Assembly: GCA_027605045.1 (NCBI GenBank)
Contig: JAQFWX010000077.1
Span: 1-64,000, forward strand
DNA: 64,000 nucleotides
Reading direction: 5' to 3'
From: Phallus indusiatus
Taxonomy: Eukaryota > Basidiomycota > Agaricomycetes > Phallales > Phallaceae
Of this stretch, positions 1 through 11,846 are shown in pieces. Every line of letters starts with the position of its first letter. Within the stretch, counting starts at the first letter, position 1. The translations under genes and the position numbers were made by a program. The notes under the pieces were generated by a model. It worked only from the letters and a program-made list of their open reading frames with translations. It ran no database searches and was not told the origin of the DNA.

Positions 1-407
1 TAGCCTGTCGACGTAAAAAAGCCGAAATAGCGAACGCAAGAAGAGTGCCTGCAATTGGCCTGTCAAATTTGTTTGTTTTCGCAAGAAATCCTGACACGAC
101 ATGGATAAAACATCTCCCTGACTCTCATATTCATACGAGGGGCTTACTCCCCGGACTTCGTCACAAATCACCTTGCTCAATCAGACGTCTCTCGGATATA
201 GCGCGTCCTGTGGAATCGCGAGTCGGCTAATGCCACTCCTTTCGCCTGTCTCATATGGGATCCCCACTTTGACACTACTTTTGTAGTCTCTCTCCCACAA
301 GATCTCACTGGCCGTGCACTCGTGCGAAGCACCCACAGGTATAATTACACTACCTCCTTCCCTGTCGAGGTTTTCCGGATGTCCATCTTCTCTCGCCCCT
401 TCTAGTA

Positions 408-2776
408 ATGGGCGACACGCTTGTGTTGACTATGGGTGTGGCCCTCATAGGCACCCTAATATCTGCGGTACTCTATGGCATCACCATCACACAAACATAC
501 CTCTACTTTCAAAGGTTTCCCAACGACCATGTTCTCATAAAGCTAATGGTGAGCGGAATCGTGTCTTCCAAGCGCTCCGAGTCGTGATTTGTGTTTTCGC
601 CAGGTAGCCACACTGTGGTACGTTTCGGCTTGGTTGGTTGGATGGAATGGGAAGAGTTGGTAGTTTGAGCTAAAGGACATTTGTCTTGAATCTACAGGGT
701 GTTGGATACGCTCCACCTGTCACTCATTTCACATTCCATGTTCTATTATTTAGTAAGTATATCCGCACTGTAGATGAAGGTTTTGCTGACGCCCGGATAG
801 ATCGCGAATTACAATAACCCGCCTTCTTTACTATCCGCTGTTTGGTGAGCAGTTCATTATATTTCAAGAAAAAGAGCGATAGTTCTTATGTATTTTCAGG
901 AGTTTTAATGTAAGTCAACGAGTCCCCTCACGACGATTGCGAGCTCACTGGCAGCACTGCCCCGTAGCTTGAAGTCTCTATCAACGTGCGCGTCTCATCT
1001 CTGCGTTACTCAAACACAGATTAACCAACGATATCAGGGAATTATTGGGTTTATTGTCGAATGGTGAATAAGAAGTCTATTTGAGCAAAGTTTCTTCAAG
1101 CTGAATACCTCTTGGCAGCTTCTTTGCGCGGCGTCTCTTGCGATGTCCGGTCTTTTCTGCGCTTTCGTCTCGATCCAAGACGCTGACGATTTATTGCAGT
1201 GAGCGGCGGGAGTTGGATGGGCTGGGTCCTAACACTATTAGTGGTACGTTTTTCATTTTCAGAAGGTAAATTACTGTCGGTACAATGGTTTTTCTTAGTG
1301 CGGTTTATCTCTGATTCATTTTGGTAAGCAAAGTTTGTTGAACATTTCTCGTAGTTGACACCTTTCTCTATAGGCCTCGGCGTCTGTGAGTAAACTTGTT
1401 TGAAACAGGTCACACGAACTAATATAGTTTTGATCCAATCATCAGACTTCACCGACCGGTTGTATGTAATTCATCAATCGGCAATTTCGACCAGACCTGA
1501 CATTCTACCAGATTCAACCTCAAATTTTTCGTTAAGTTTCCAGAACTTACTGTGCGTTCTCAAATTCATCTTCTCTCGGGATTCGCTAACTTTTTCCCGT
1601 ATACAAGTGGATTACCAAAGTCGGTTTAGGCAGTGCCGCTGCTTGTGATTTGATTATAGCGACTGGACTGTGAGTGTCTCAAAGTCGATCTTAATTTAGT
1701 CGAGTATTGAGAGCTTACAGCTGTTGGTATTTGTTTAAATCGCGTACCGGATATCGAAAGTATGTCGAAATACGTAGTGCACCAAAACGGAAAATTATAA
1801 TGATAATTTAGGACGGATTCTCTTATCGTTACACTAATGGTATATACACTTAATTGTGGTCTGTTGACTGGGTATGTTCCTGGAATTGAACTTCCTGAAC
1901 CATTTTCGTAATGTATGGAAACAGTGTCTGCGCTACTATGGTTATAATCATGGTGAGTCACTCAAAACTGACAACTAAGGAGGTTCTGACGAAATTGTAT
2001 TAGTTCTCTTTTCCCGGAGAGTTTGCTTTTCATGGCATTTTCTGGGTCCTTGGCAAACGTGCGTATTATTTCTCCGAATCCAACCTCATTCGTTCACTGA
2101 CGCTGGATAAACAGTATATTGTAACAGCTGTGTTGCTATGTGCGTAATTATTCTTTGCTGTGGGAGTCTCGTAGTCTGAAAAGACGCTATCGTTACCAGG
2201 TTGAATAGTCGACAGTCTCTACGTGGACGATTGGGATATGTTCCTAGCACACCGTCTGATTTACCCTCGAAACTATCAGTGCCAGGGACCGTTCCTAGAT
2301 TGAGGAACTCCTATTATCCCGAAGAAACCACTACTTTCGACACAACATACCCCCGTCCGCCCGTGAGTCGGAAACTCTTTGTTGGTTTTTGTTCATCCCT
2401 TTGACCGTTAATTTAACATAGACGCCTCAACCTGTCTTAACCGTAAGAGTTGATACTACTACTGAGACTACGCAAGAATATTACAAATCAAATCCTTACC
2501 ATACAGTACGCTAGTGTTACCTTTTGCGTTTGTTTTTTCAATTCATCGATCTGATGTTTTTTTGTTAAGCAACAGCAGCAAGAAACGTCATCGGTTAACT
2601 CAAGCTCGGATCCACGAGATACAGTGACTGTTATACCAAGTCCTTCATCGATGGTACCCCTAATGCATCATCCTGTCGGCTCGCGGTCAGACCCCTGGAT
2701 ACAACATAGAAATTCCCGTGAAAAGACACAAAAGAAGTTTGTTCTAGTGCATTTAAAAATGGAGTTGAGTTTCTGA
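408..2776 (+). CDS. DUF6534-like multi-pass membrane protein
   Basis: Predicted integral membrane protein of the large Agaricomycete family usually labelled DUF6534; its biochemical role is unknown. The ATG at 408 opens a hydrophobic exon (start MGDTLVLTMGVAL, then an LYGITITQTYLYFQRFPND motif). Splicing through 604-617, 698-752 and 801-844 gives KLMVATLWVLDTLHLSLISH, which is characteristic of the family. Later pieces that fit the family are FFKLNTSWQLLCAASLAMSG (about 1091), GLGSAAACDLIIATGL (about 1630), CWYLFKSRTGYRK (about 1722), TDSLIVTLMVYTLNCGLLTG (about 1813) and LNSRQSLRGR (2201). The polar tail ends at the TGA at 2774-2776. Exon 2 is only 14 nt. The middle exons (about 900-1090) could not be resolved, so a broken or strongly diverged gene is possible. 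Family assignment comes from motif memory, not a search. Confidence 0.7.
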
Positions 2777-3147
2777 AACAGAGCTCTCACATATTTTTAT
2801 GAAGTATTATTGTTGATCGCCCTCGATCTGGATCATTTGTAGTATCTGGGGCGCAAAAAATTGCATTGGTATTGGGGTTGACAAGTACCTCGCAGTGCAT
2901 GCATTTGAAGAAACAAGGGACTCTTTTAGTTTCAAAATCATTGTGCTTTAAATCTACATGCTGGGAGATGACTTTTCAATTTATGTATATCAGTGTGTAG
3001 TAGTTATCAACATTACCCGGTGAGGTTGGAGCAAAACCAAAGCTAATCTACTTAGCTTGACAAAAAAAGCGTGATTGGAAATACGTCCTCTACAATAACT
3101 AACAAATTTGGATTTTGATTCATGTCGGTGCAAGCTTGAAAAAGAGA
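2777..3147. other. Gene-free spacer
   Basis: An AT-rich spacer between the DUF6534-like gene and the tRNA. No open frame with family resemblance and no clear repeat was seen. Confidence 0.5.
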
Positions 3148-3229
3148 GGTCTTACCCGGATTCGAACCGGGGTCTTGGGAAGACCGACACTGTCAAAATC
3201 CCAGGGGCTAACCACTACCCCATAAGACC
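3148..3229 (-). tRNA. tRNA-Gln (anticodon TTG) with short intron
   Basis: Read on the minus strand, the acceptor arms GGTCTTA and TAAGACC pair perfectly. The D stem is GGGG/CCCC, the T arm is CCCGG-TTCGAAT-CCGGG, and the anticodon stem is TGGGA/TCCCA. The loop reads TT-TTG-A followed by an 11-nt insertion before position 38, the normal place for a nuclear tRNA intron. The anticodon TTG decodes glutamine, and the overall sequence resembles fungal tRNA-Gln. The mature length is about 71 nt before CCA addition. The gene lies just upstream of REX4, on the opposite strand. Confidence 0.9.
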
Positions 3230-3415
3230 GTCATATTTCAGTCGGGCTTTTGCGTACACAACCGAAGTCGAGTATGTAAGCCACGTGATATATCGCAACT
3301 CTTGCTTGAGTCTTTTCCCTTCAGCTCTTTCCATATGTGTTATTTCCGTCTCAGTTTCATTCAGACTAAATAGGCAGAATACTAACACCGTCAGTCAATT
3401 CCTTCTCTTTACACC

Positions 3416-4774
3416 ATGGTCGCTCCATCTTCGAATTGGTTGGCGTTAAAGACGGTTCGTCAGTTTTGCTGCCAGTGGAACGACCTCTCTTAAAGCTCTT
3501 GTTTCTCACCGACATTCTTCTATTAGAAGCTAGCTTTAGAAGATCCGGTAAAAGATGAAAAAGATGACAAGGGACCGAAAAAACTACGCAAAATAGCAAT
3601 TACTTCTGAGAGTGTGGAGACTGCATCGGTGACGTCCTCCACCACCAGTACGGTTGGCGGGGTTCGCAAAGCATCATTACCACCTGATCCAAGTTCTTCG
3701 ACTCGAGGAGGGAATCCTGATTCTGTAGAAGCCTTACGACGTATGATTAAAGGAGAAGACTCTCATCCAGAATCCCATCTATTGTACGAAAACGATTCGG
3801 TCTTCTCTGATGCATGGTCCTTTTTTTTTAACTATGACGTTGTGGTTTAGGCCTGGGAAGTATATTTCCATGGACTGTGAGATGGTTGGAATTGCAGGAG
3901 GCTCCGGCACTAACAGAAAATCTTCGAGGAAGAATCAAGATGACGAATCGTCGCTGGCACGAGTTAGTATCGTTAATTATTACGGCGTTGTTTTACTAGA
4001 CGAGTTCGTAAGACAACGAGAACGTGTTACTGATTGGCGGACACAATTTAGTGGTATACGGCCGAGCGATATGACAAAAGGTATGGTCTTTACTCCTGAA
4101 CATATGTATACTAACGATACCTCAGCAAAACCGTTTATGGATGTACAAAAGCAAGTCGCCGACCTGCTTAAAGATCGAATTCTAATCGGACACGCTGTTC
4201 ACAACGATTTGCAATGCCTGTTACTTTCACACCCGCAACATATGACCCGAGATACCCAGTTCCTTGCCGGTAGGCACGGTACTTTGACACAGAACTTGAA
4301 GGCACAAGAGAACGGTGGCCCTGTGAAACGGAGTAAGAGATGGGCGTTACGACACCTTGTTTCACATGAGTTAGGGATGCAGATTCAACAAGGAGAGCAT
4401 TCTAGTGTATGTGTTAACTCTTTTCGATACACGGTAACCTTATCTTGGGAACGTAGATCGTTGATGCTCGGGCTACAATGGCTGTTTATCGACTTCATAA
4501 GAAGATATGGGATAAAGGATTTCGTCCCCCAAATAAAGACCAAAACGTTCCTCGATCATCTTCAAAGCGTAAGCGCGATGACGAAACGCCGGAAGCTGCT
4601 CGAGCTGAAGACGATCTGGAAACGAACCGAAAACCTCGGGGGATCAGCTCAGGCTTATCGGTCGTTGTCAATCGACATAAAGGAGGTCAAAAGTCAAAGG
4701 AAGTCTTGTCGGGTTCTAAAAGCCGAAAGGAGAGAAGAACGGTAGCTGACGATGATTGGTGGGCAGAGCTTTGA
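3416..4774 (+). CDS. REX4: RNA exonuclease 4 (DEDDh 3'-5' exonuclease)
   Basis: A DEDD-superfamily 3'-5' exonuclease of the REX4 type, expected in the nucleus/nucleolus and in rRNA processing. The start ATG (3416) gives MVAPSSNWLALK, followed by an intron whose ends are uncertain. A charged linker ends in NDSVFSDAW, then PGKYISMDCEMVG (Exo I, D and E), VTDWRTQFSGIRPSDM, HAVHNDL (Exo II) and EHSS plus IVDARATMAVYRL across an intron (Exo III, H-x4-D), so all catalytic residues are present. The tail is basic (KRKRDDE, SRKERR), fitting nucleolar location, and ends at the TGA 4772-4774. The intron before PGKY appears to be only 34 nt with a GTCCTT donor, unusually short. A broken copy of this gene lies at 53270-54993. 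Confidence 0.87.
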
Positions 4775-7133
4775 TGAAGACTGTACGAGTATTGAGCTAT
4801 TGTTTCGTTTCGAGTGATACCAATAACTGCGCAGTGTAATGCTACCTCATGCAACTACAATTTAAATATCAGGAATGTCCCAGGCGATACCCCCGGAGTC
4901 CTCGACGCCACTCTCGGCAGCTTGAGTTTATCTACCGGACTTTCAAACGCACCGAGTATAAAATATTACCAGTTGCGAGATGAACGCTTTCCCTTCCTTC
5001 CTTTAATTTATGTTCACTTCGATAATCAACTCTTTCCTTCCGACGTACTGCCCAGCAAACCAACCTTCGCACTGTCACCCATGATTACACTACTGACTTA
5101 GGAACGCCTAGGAGACGTACATTGAAAAGGCTACAACAATCAATTTCTTCAAATCGAGGAAAGGCAGAATTTCCGATCCCCTTGATACCCCGGCGAAAGC
5201 CGCTATATTTGTGGATGAACCAAGACTAATGGACTTCAGACTCTGACTCCGAAGAGAATATAGTGTCAATCCATTACCAGGTTGATTCCATATTTCCATG
5301 AATTCCAGACTTCAAAGCTTTAGGCCTAGGCTGTAAACACGCATACATATATATGCTGTCGGGGAAGACCACTAAATTCTTTGTTTCACCGCCAAGCTTC
5401 TCTCCCCAGTTCCGCTATCTAATTAGATTATTGTGACATTTTTTTGTGAGACTCGTTCGTTAACTCGTTCGTCATGTAAAGCAAAAAACCTGGTATGTAC
5501 GTTTAGGAGAAACAGGCAATTACCCAGAGCATTTTCTAAAAAAATTAATGCAATTATAAGGAGTGATCGATTGATCCTTCAACAAAGAACTCTAGGTTCC
5601 TTAATGTCACTGGTGTACCGTAGTGTGGAACTAAAGGACACGGCCATACAATGTGTGAAACGTCTTCTATAATATGAGTTATAACTGGGTGAATGATCGA
5701 TGATCGATGATCGCCCGAACTTGCCTGAGTAAACGCTTTCAGCTGAAGAAAGACAGTCGCGACGTAATTCAAGTCCATGAACAAAATTCACTAGTAATGT
5801 ACTCTCAGAAGGGAAAAGATCCTTTTACTCGAAGGATTTGCCATTCCGGAACGGAAAAGACTTTGTGTAGTCACCGCGGAGCATTATATTAGTGCTGCAG
5901 TAGCGTATATGTCCAACATGTAGATAATAAAACTGATTTACACAGAAGGGAAACGTATACTTGCCACATCCTCCATTCGTTTGCCGTCAAACTCCGAGTC
6001 GGATTCTGTGTGATAGCACCCCTGATCCACTTCCTCAAAATTTCGGTTCGAGCAGGTTCGAGCTGAGACAACTGATACCGAATTATCGATCAAGAGCGAT
6101 CAAGATAACTTGCGCTATTCTTGCTACGGCCGAATAGCACAGCAGTAGTAGCCGATATTTGGTTTCGTTTACGTCGTGTCAAAATGATATCCAGCACACA
6201 CGTTGTACAACTTGATTACATTCCAGCGAATACAATAATCGGCCCTACTCATGACATTAAGAAAACGTTTCGTATGTATGCATACCAAGCAATGTACTGT
6301 GGTCCTATCTTTTGGGGCATCGGCTCAGATTTCGCGGATTAAGCTTATCTTGGCCGTAATAAAGTTCGCTACTATGAACACACGCCTCAGCAGAATGGTT
6401 CTCTGAGTAAAAAGGTAGACGAACCGAATTTACTTACTGAAAGCAGGCGTGTCAGTCAATTTCCGGATTAAACATTACACCTAATAATGCCACAGGGTCG
6501 CGTATTAAGAATCGTTCTCTTACGGCATGATTCGGGAGTTTTGAACGTGAAGAACTCGGAAAATTACCAAGTTAACGGCGATGGACATCCTGATCGACAT
6601 GTGGATCAGTCGGCAGCTGTTTGAAGACAGTCAATTCCTGTCATTTCACCAACATTTCGTCGCTTGCAAGATAGAAGTCGGTAGAACAGGTTCGATGTTC
6701 TTTTTCAGTCATTTCGATAAGCTATTTGGGGCGACTGGAAGTCGTGAAAAAACGAGGCATTTAACGAAGGGTCAACCGGTCAATGGCAATATTGCATATA
6801 GAGCTTACGTAAGACATGCCGCGCAAACCGTACGACAGCCGGCAAATTTTTTTGCTGCATAAGCCCGGTTCATATAAAGACCACCGACTTTTTTTTAGTT
6901 TTTTCTCTCTCTCATTATCGAAACCCCAAACGTCTGCAATTTATCTTCAGGTGCGTATTCTGTCTTTATTTGATGTTTGCTTTGCTCATATAACTATATT
7001 TTCAAGACGCACAACAGCACAACGTCTCTTGCTGCTAGTGCATGTTCTCGAATCAACTAAGCAGCTCTCATAACCGTCACCGAGGAAACAAACACAGCAC
7101 CCCACCTCCTAAAGCTCCCTGACTCACGCGTGA
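4775..7133. other. Long intergenic region upstream of INO1
   Basis: About 2.4 kb without a recognisable gene. Open frames of 60-98 codons occur (for example 4814-5101 and 6121-6342) but have no family motifs, and overlapping frames on both strands are equally open. A small GATCGATGATCGATGATCG microrepeat sits at about 5694-5712. A TATAAA box lies at 6873-6878, and a possible 5'-UTR intron begins near 6951 (CAG-GTGCGT). It probably contains the INO1 promoter and leader. Confidence 0.5.
6873..6878 (+). promoter_or_regulatory. TATA box, probable INO1 promoter
   Basis: TATAAA lies in the context CATATAAAGACC, about 260 bp upstream of the INO1 ATG and followed by a pyrimidine-rich stretch. Distance and context fit a core promoter with a leader. 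No CATGTGAAAT-type inositol-responsive element was seen nearby. Confidence 0.4.
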
Positions 7134-8940
7134 ATGGCTCCTGTTGCAACTAATCCTATTTATACCCCTACTTCTGGTTCGATCACGCCAGACACCCAGC
7201 TGGACGGGCCCCTGCCAGTTCATCCTACGGCAGTCAGACGGCCTTATTCCATAGTCGTTAATTCAGAAAAAACAACATATACAAATGATTATATTATTTC
7301 CAAGTACGACAATCGAGGTGCCGATGTCGTTTCTTTGGCTGACGGTCAAATTTCAATCACTCCTAATGTCAAGTCTTACGAGTTCCGTACCGCACGCCAG
7401 GTTCAAAAGACTGGGTAAGAATTCTATCTCTTCTTCATCTTCGAGCTACACTTCTAAATGTCATCGCGTATAGCTTGATGATGATTGGTATCGGTGGAAA
7501 CAATGGTAGCACCCTGTGCGCTACTATTCTTGCTAATCGTCACAATATCTCCTGGCAAACCAAGGAAGGTGTCCAAAGCCCGAATTATATTGGATCTCTT
7601 CTTAGAGCTTCTACCGTCCGCATTGGTACTGACCGTGCCAGCGGCAAGGACGTTCACGTTCCCATTTCCGACGTCCTTCCAATGGCCCATCCCAATGACC
7701 TCGTTCTGGGTGGTTGGGATATCTCCGGTGTTCCAATGGACCAAGCCATGTTCCGTGCCAAAGTTCTGGACTGGGACTTGCAGCGCCAGGTTGCTCCAAT
7801 GATGGCACTGATGGGCAAGCCACTCCCGTCCATCTACTATCCATCATTCATCGCCGCGAATCAGTCTGCTCGTGCGGATAATCTCATCGCCGGCAATGAC
7901 AAGCAAGCCCATTTAGACCAAATCCGTGCTGACATTCGCAAATTCAAGGAAGAAAACGAATTGGACCGCGTTATCGTTTTCTGGACTGCTAACACGGAAC
8001 GATACTCCGACATTATTACGGGTGTCAATGATACTGCCGACAGCCTTTTAGCTTCTATCAAGAGTTCTCATGACGAGGTTTCTCCCTCTACTCTTTTTGC
8101 TGTTGCTGCTATCTTAGAAGGAGCCCCTTTCATCAACGGCGCCCCTCAGAACACCTTCGTTCCCGGTGTTATCGATCTCGCTGAGCGACACCGCGGTTTC
8201 ATTGGCGGTGACGATCTCAAGTCCGGTCAGACTAAACTCAAGAGTGTTCTCGCTGAATTCCTTGTCAATGCCGGTATCAAGCCTCTCAGCATCGCGTCGT
8301 ACAACCATCTTGGCAACAACGACGGCCACAATCTTTCTGCCGAAGCTCAGTTCAAGAGCAAAGAGATCAGTAAGAGCAGCGTCGTGGATGATATGGTCGA
8401 AAGCAACAGGTTGTTGTACAAACCTGCTGCTGCGAACGCTGACGGACAGAAAGGCAAGCACGCGAAAGGAGAGCACCCCGATCATATTATCGTCATCAAG
8501 TATGTTCCCGCCGTTGGCGACTCTAAGCGTGCTCTCGACGAATACTACTCCGAGATTTTGATGGGTGGTCGTTCTACCATCAACATTTTCAACGAATGCG
8601 AGGTGGGTTCTTATGATAGTTCTTTCTACACTGTTTTGACTGACTTGCATTTACTCAGGACTCTCTTCTTGCCACGCCCTTGATTCTCGACTTGACTATT
8701 CTCACCGAGCTGCTCACTCGCGTTCAATATCGCGAAGTCGACGGTGTCAACTCCGAGTTCAAGCCGCTTTACTCTGTGTTGTCGCTTTTGTCGTACATGC
8801 TTAAAGCTCCTCTTGTCAAGCCTGGTACGGACGTCGTTAACAGCTTGAGCCGTCAGCGCAATGGCTTGGAACAGTTCCTCAAGGCGTGTATCGGTCTGGA
8901 AGCCCATGGCGATATTTTGCTGGAAACGAGGGTTTGGTGA
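7134..8940 (+). CDS. INO1: Inositol-3-phosphate synthase
   Basis: Converts glucose-6-phosphate to 1D-myo-inositol-3-phosphate with NAD as cofactor, the committed step of inositol synthesis, in the cytosol. There are three exons: 7134-7414, 7474-8602 and 8659-8940, giving 563 aa, the usual family length. The NAD-binding loop GIGGNNGST follows the first splice. Conserved stretches [55 protein letters not shown] and the late [12 protein letters not shown] are all present. Start choice is secure because the N-terminus aligns with the family and no upstream in-frame ATG was seen. Inositol feedback is the rule in yeast, where Ino2/Ino4 bHLH proteins act; an INO4-like gene lies at 38-40 kb here. Decayed copies of its last exon lie at 9182-9405 and 53063-53155. 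Confidence 0.97.
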
Positions 8941-9181
8941 AAGTACCACCTGGTTGTTGAATTGTCTCTTTTATTTCAAATGTTTTTACAATTGGTTGAG
9001 TGAAATCGATGTTGTTAAATGTCAACATCTCTGAAATATACGTATCTTGAAATCTATGCGATAATTTTCACGTCGACTGTTCCTCAACCACTGCGCAACA
9101 AGGGTTGCAAAACCGAACTTGGCCACCGTGCATCCACTTGCCTTACATAATTTCACCAAATTGCATACAAGCATTCAAAAC

Positions 9182-9405
9182 CTCGACAATGTCATTTCCG
9201 AGCTCAAGCCACTCTACTCTCAGCCTGTATCAGCGCTCCTGTTTTAACGCCCCAAACCCCTAATCGCCAAGTTCAGCGCGGATATTGCTTGTACCTTTGA
9301 AAGCTTTGAGGCTGATGTTGAGCGGTCGGTGAGATGTTCTGGGATCTCTCAATGCATGTATCGGTCTAGAAGCCCATAGCGATATATTCCGGGAGTCTCG
9401 TGGAA
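9182..9405 (+). pseudogene. Decayed tandem copy of INO1 exon 3
   Basis: Directly downstream of INO1, this stretch repeats parts of its final exon with many changes. TCCGAGCTCAAGCCACTCTA here matches the exon-3 segment encoding SEFKPLYS, and TGTATCGGTCTAGAAGCCCA matches the segment encoding [10 protein letters not shown]. The reading frame is broken by stops and indels. A further short echo (TTGAAATATA context, about 9485-9500) matches the INO1 3' flank near 9040. It is a non-functional, partial duplication. Confidence 0.75.
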
Positions 9406-9565
9406 TCGCGCCTGCCCATGTTCGATTCTTTTTGATTCCATGCGAATTCATCAAGTACACTAATATTACTGTCATCGTCAACTTCTTGAAATATATACGT
9501 AACTCGAAGTTATTTTATTTACGTCTTCGGCCACGTAATTTTTGCGATTTCTTTCTCAACGTCTT

Positions 9566-11270
9566 ATGTCCGTTACTGCCACATTGTCGTTATTGAAGGA
9601 AACGCCAGACAGTACCGAGGAGCATGAAGAACTCGTCGTAACATTCAACCCACCGCTTTATCTTCAACGTCAGATATGGCTTTTGAATAATCTGACACGT
9701 GAAAAAGTTCGGTCGGTAAGTGAGCTCCGGCCAATACGACTTCATTGAGACACTGAAAACGCCTCAACTCGGACTAGGTGCTTGATATTGGCTGCGGTGA
9801 AGGCAATCTTCTCCAGTGTCTAACAGAACCATCGGTTGCATGTTTACCTCCAGAGAGCTTTCAGACCTCGGATGAGCTGTATATTCATACCGTACACGGC
9901 TTAGATCCCTCTGCTCAAGATTTGGGATCTACTCTGAAGAGAACCGCTCCCACCGACTCGGGAGATGCTTCTCCCTTTGATTCAACCGAGAAATATATGT
10001 GGAAACCCTTTCAACCACCACGTTGGAATACGCTTCAAGTTCATTTGTGGAACGGCGGTTTTGAGAATCTTAACCACGCCGCGTTTGGTAATGACAAAGT
10101 TGATGCCTTTGTTGCAACCGAAGTGTAAATTTTAAATCTCATCTTGCTTTACATATCTCTTTTAAAAGAAAAACTGATGCATTTCTGTTAGGATCGAACA
10201 TTTGACATCGAACCTACTCCCTTTATTTGCTCCTATTCTATTCGGGTACTACCGCCCTCGACTAATTCTGCTAACAACTCCCAATTATACCTACAATCAA
10301 AGGTTTCATCATCCCGATCGACGACCACTGTCAGGATTCCCAGATCCAACTGGACGAACAAACAGAATCTTCCGGTAAGTACCCAAGGAACCGTTTAACG
10401 TCTCGTCATGTCACTTAAGATTATAATCGTCATGCTCGCTAAAAATAACAAAAGACACCACGATCATAAATTTGAATGGACAACAGAAGAATGGACATCC
10501 TATTGCAACAAAACGGCAACCGAGTACGGTTATGAAGTTGAAGTGAGCGGAATAGGTCAAGCTGTCGAACCCGATCCTTGGAGTAGAGAGAGTATTCTAG
10601 GGTATGCAACTCAAGTCGCCATTTTTCGACGAATAGACAATCGAGTTGTCGCTGTACCATCAATTGTATTCTCAACTCCAGCTCCGGAACCAACCCGCAT
10701 TATAACACACACCCACTTACCATTTCCCCTATCCTCGGAAGAGCTATCCATCCCTCCAAGTGTAGCAGATGTGTTGAAAGCAGTCCAAGAAGCTTTCACA
10801 GATAACCTGTGCAAAAGTCTTTCTTTCCGTGAGATATGGCGAACTCAGGCGGTTCCTATGGCATGCAAAGGAGACGTCCGACATTTACATCAGACATTTC
10901 AAACAGGAAATTTCGACGCTGATGATTGGAATGTGAAAGATACTGTTGGCGATGGATGGACTACAGAGATCACTTGGAACAGGTTTGGTATGTTGAAGTG
11001 AACGCCGGAAGGCCGCTGCGGTTGTGGCTTACTTTCCTTCTTACAGAAATGCCTGAGTCAGGACGTTCTACACCGACGCTGATAGAACCCAGGGATTCAG
11101 ACGATACTGTCTCCTATGATGAAGACGGAGATGATAACAAGCCGCGATTCAAGTGGCACGTATATGGATCTTCAGGGGAAAAGCACGGCTTGAACAATCG
11201 AACTAGCGATGATGATGACGACGACGGATGGTCTGCTTGGGGAGGTACCTTGAGATGGGGCGAAGAATAA
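9566..11270 (+). CDS. HEN1: HEN1 small-RNA 2'-O-methyltransferase
   Basis: Methylates the 3'-terminal 2'-OH of small RNAs, protecting them from uridylation and decay. Five exons (9566-9715, 9778-10124, 10192-10374, 10455-10987, 11047-11270) give 478 aa with all phases fitting. The SAM-binding loop is VLDIGCGEGNLL. The metal-binding pattern of the family is visible: ATEVIEHL (E-x-x-E-H) and the downstream FRHHDHKFEW. There is no dsRNA-binding or La-like N-terminus, so this is the short animal/fungal form rather than the plant form. The acidic C-terminal tail (SDDDDDDGWSAWGG) is typical of basidiomycete versions from memory. The 3' end faces VMA9. A decayed copy of the last exon is at about 23.84-24.08 kb. 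Confidence 0.92.
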
Positions 11271-11505
11271 TCCAATCTTTCTATACATCCATTTTCAACT
11301 AACTGTCAATTATAATTGAGATTGCTCGTTATGTGAATGTATATGTGTCAAGTATTTTGGTGGGTAATTGAAGTAACGATGTCCGTTGAAGTTACGACTA
11401 CAATTAATGTGGGATATACCTAGTCACGGTAAGAATGTAAATTAACAAATAAGTTCAAAGCCTTGCTTCACCTTGTTTCATCTAACCGTTTCTCATCTTT
11501 CGTCG

Positions 11506-11846
11506 TCACTCTCCAACCTCGCCAGCTTTCGGAACTATATATTCCAGTTCAAAATAAGTGTCCGGAGAATAACCGCATGAATCAATAGAAACATACCTAT
11601 TAAAGGATTTACTTGCGCCAGATAGGTTACAGCCCACATAATATAACAACACATAAGTGTAAGTAACAAGCTCGTCCGGATGAGTCTGCGGAATGAATGA
11701 ATGAGTCAAGAATCAAGACGCCATGCTTTCGGACACTAATCCGATACATACGTTTGTTGCGGACCTTTTGGGGTTAAAAGCCATGAGGCCAGCATGGCCC
11801 CTAAAATGACGATGAAAACGAAGTACACTGGCAGTGTTGAAGCCAT
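11506..11846 (-). CDS. VMA9: V-type ATPase subunit e
   Basis: A small membrane subunit of the V0 sector of the vacuolar proton pump. Three exons on the minus strand give MASTLPVYFVFIVILGAMLA, then SWLLTPKGPQQT, LIRTSLLLTLMCCYIMWAVT, YLAQVNPLI and a short tail VPKAGEVGE. Two transmembrane helices and the LTPKGP..T motif between them are family hallmarks. Its length of about 75 aa is normal. It is convergent with HEN1 (235 bp between stops). Its 3' exon lies inside the segment duplicated at about 24.3-24.45 kb. Confidence 0.93.

Noticed and set aside
4814..5101. 95-codon plus-strand ORF after REX4
   Set aside because: It has no family motif or promoter context, its first codon is not ATG, and it sits in a region open in several frames.
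8114..8650. 178-codon minus-strand ORF inside INO1
   Set aside because: It is a shadow of the highly biased INO1 coding sequence on the other strand.
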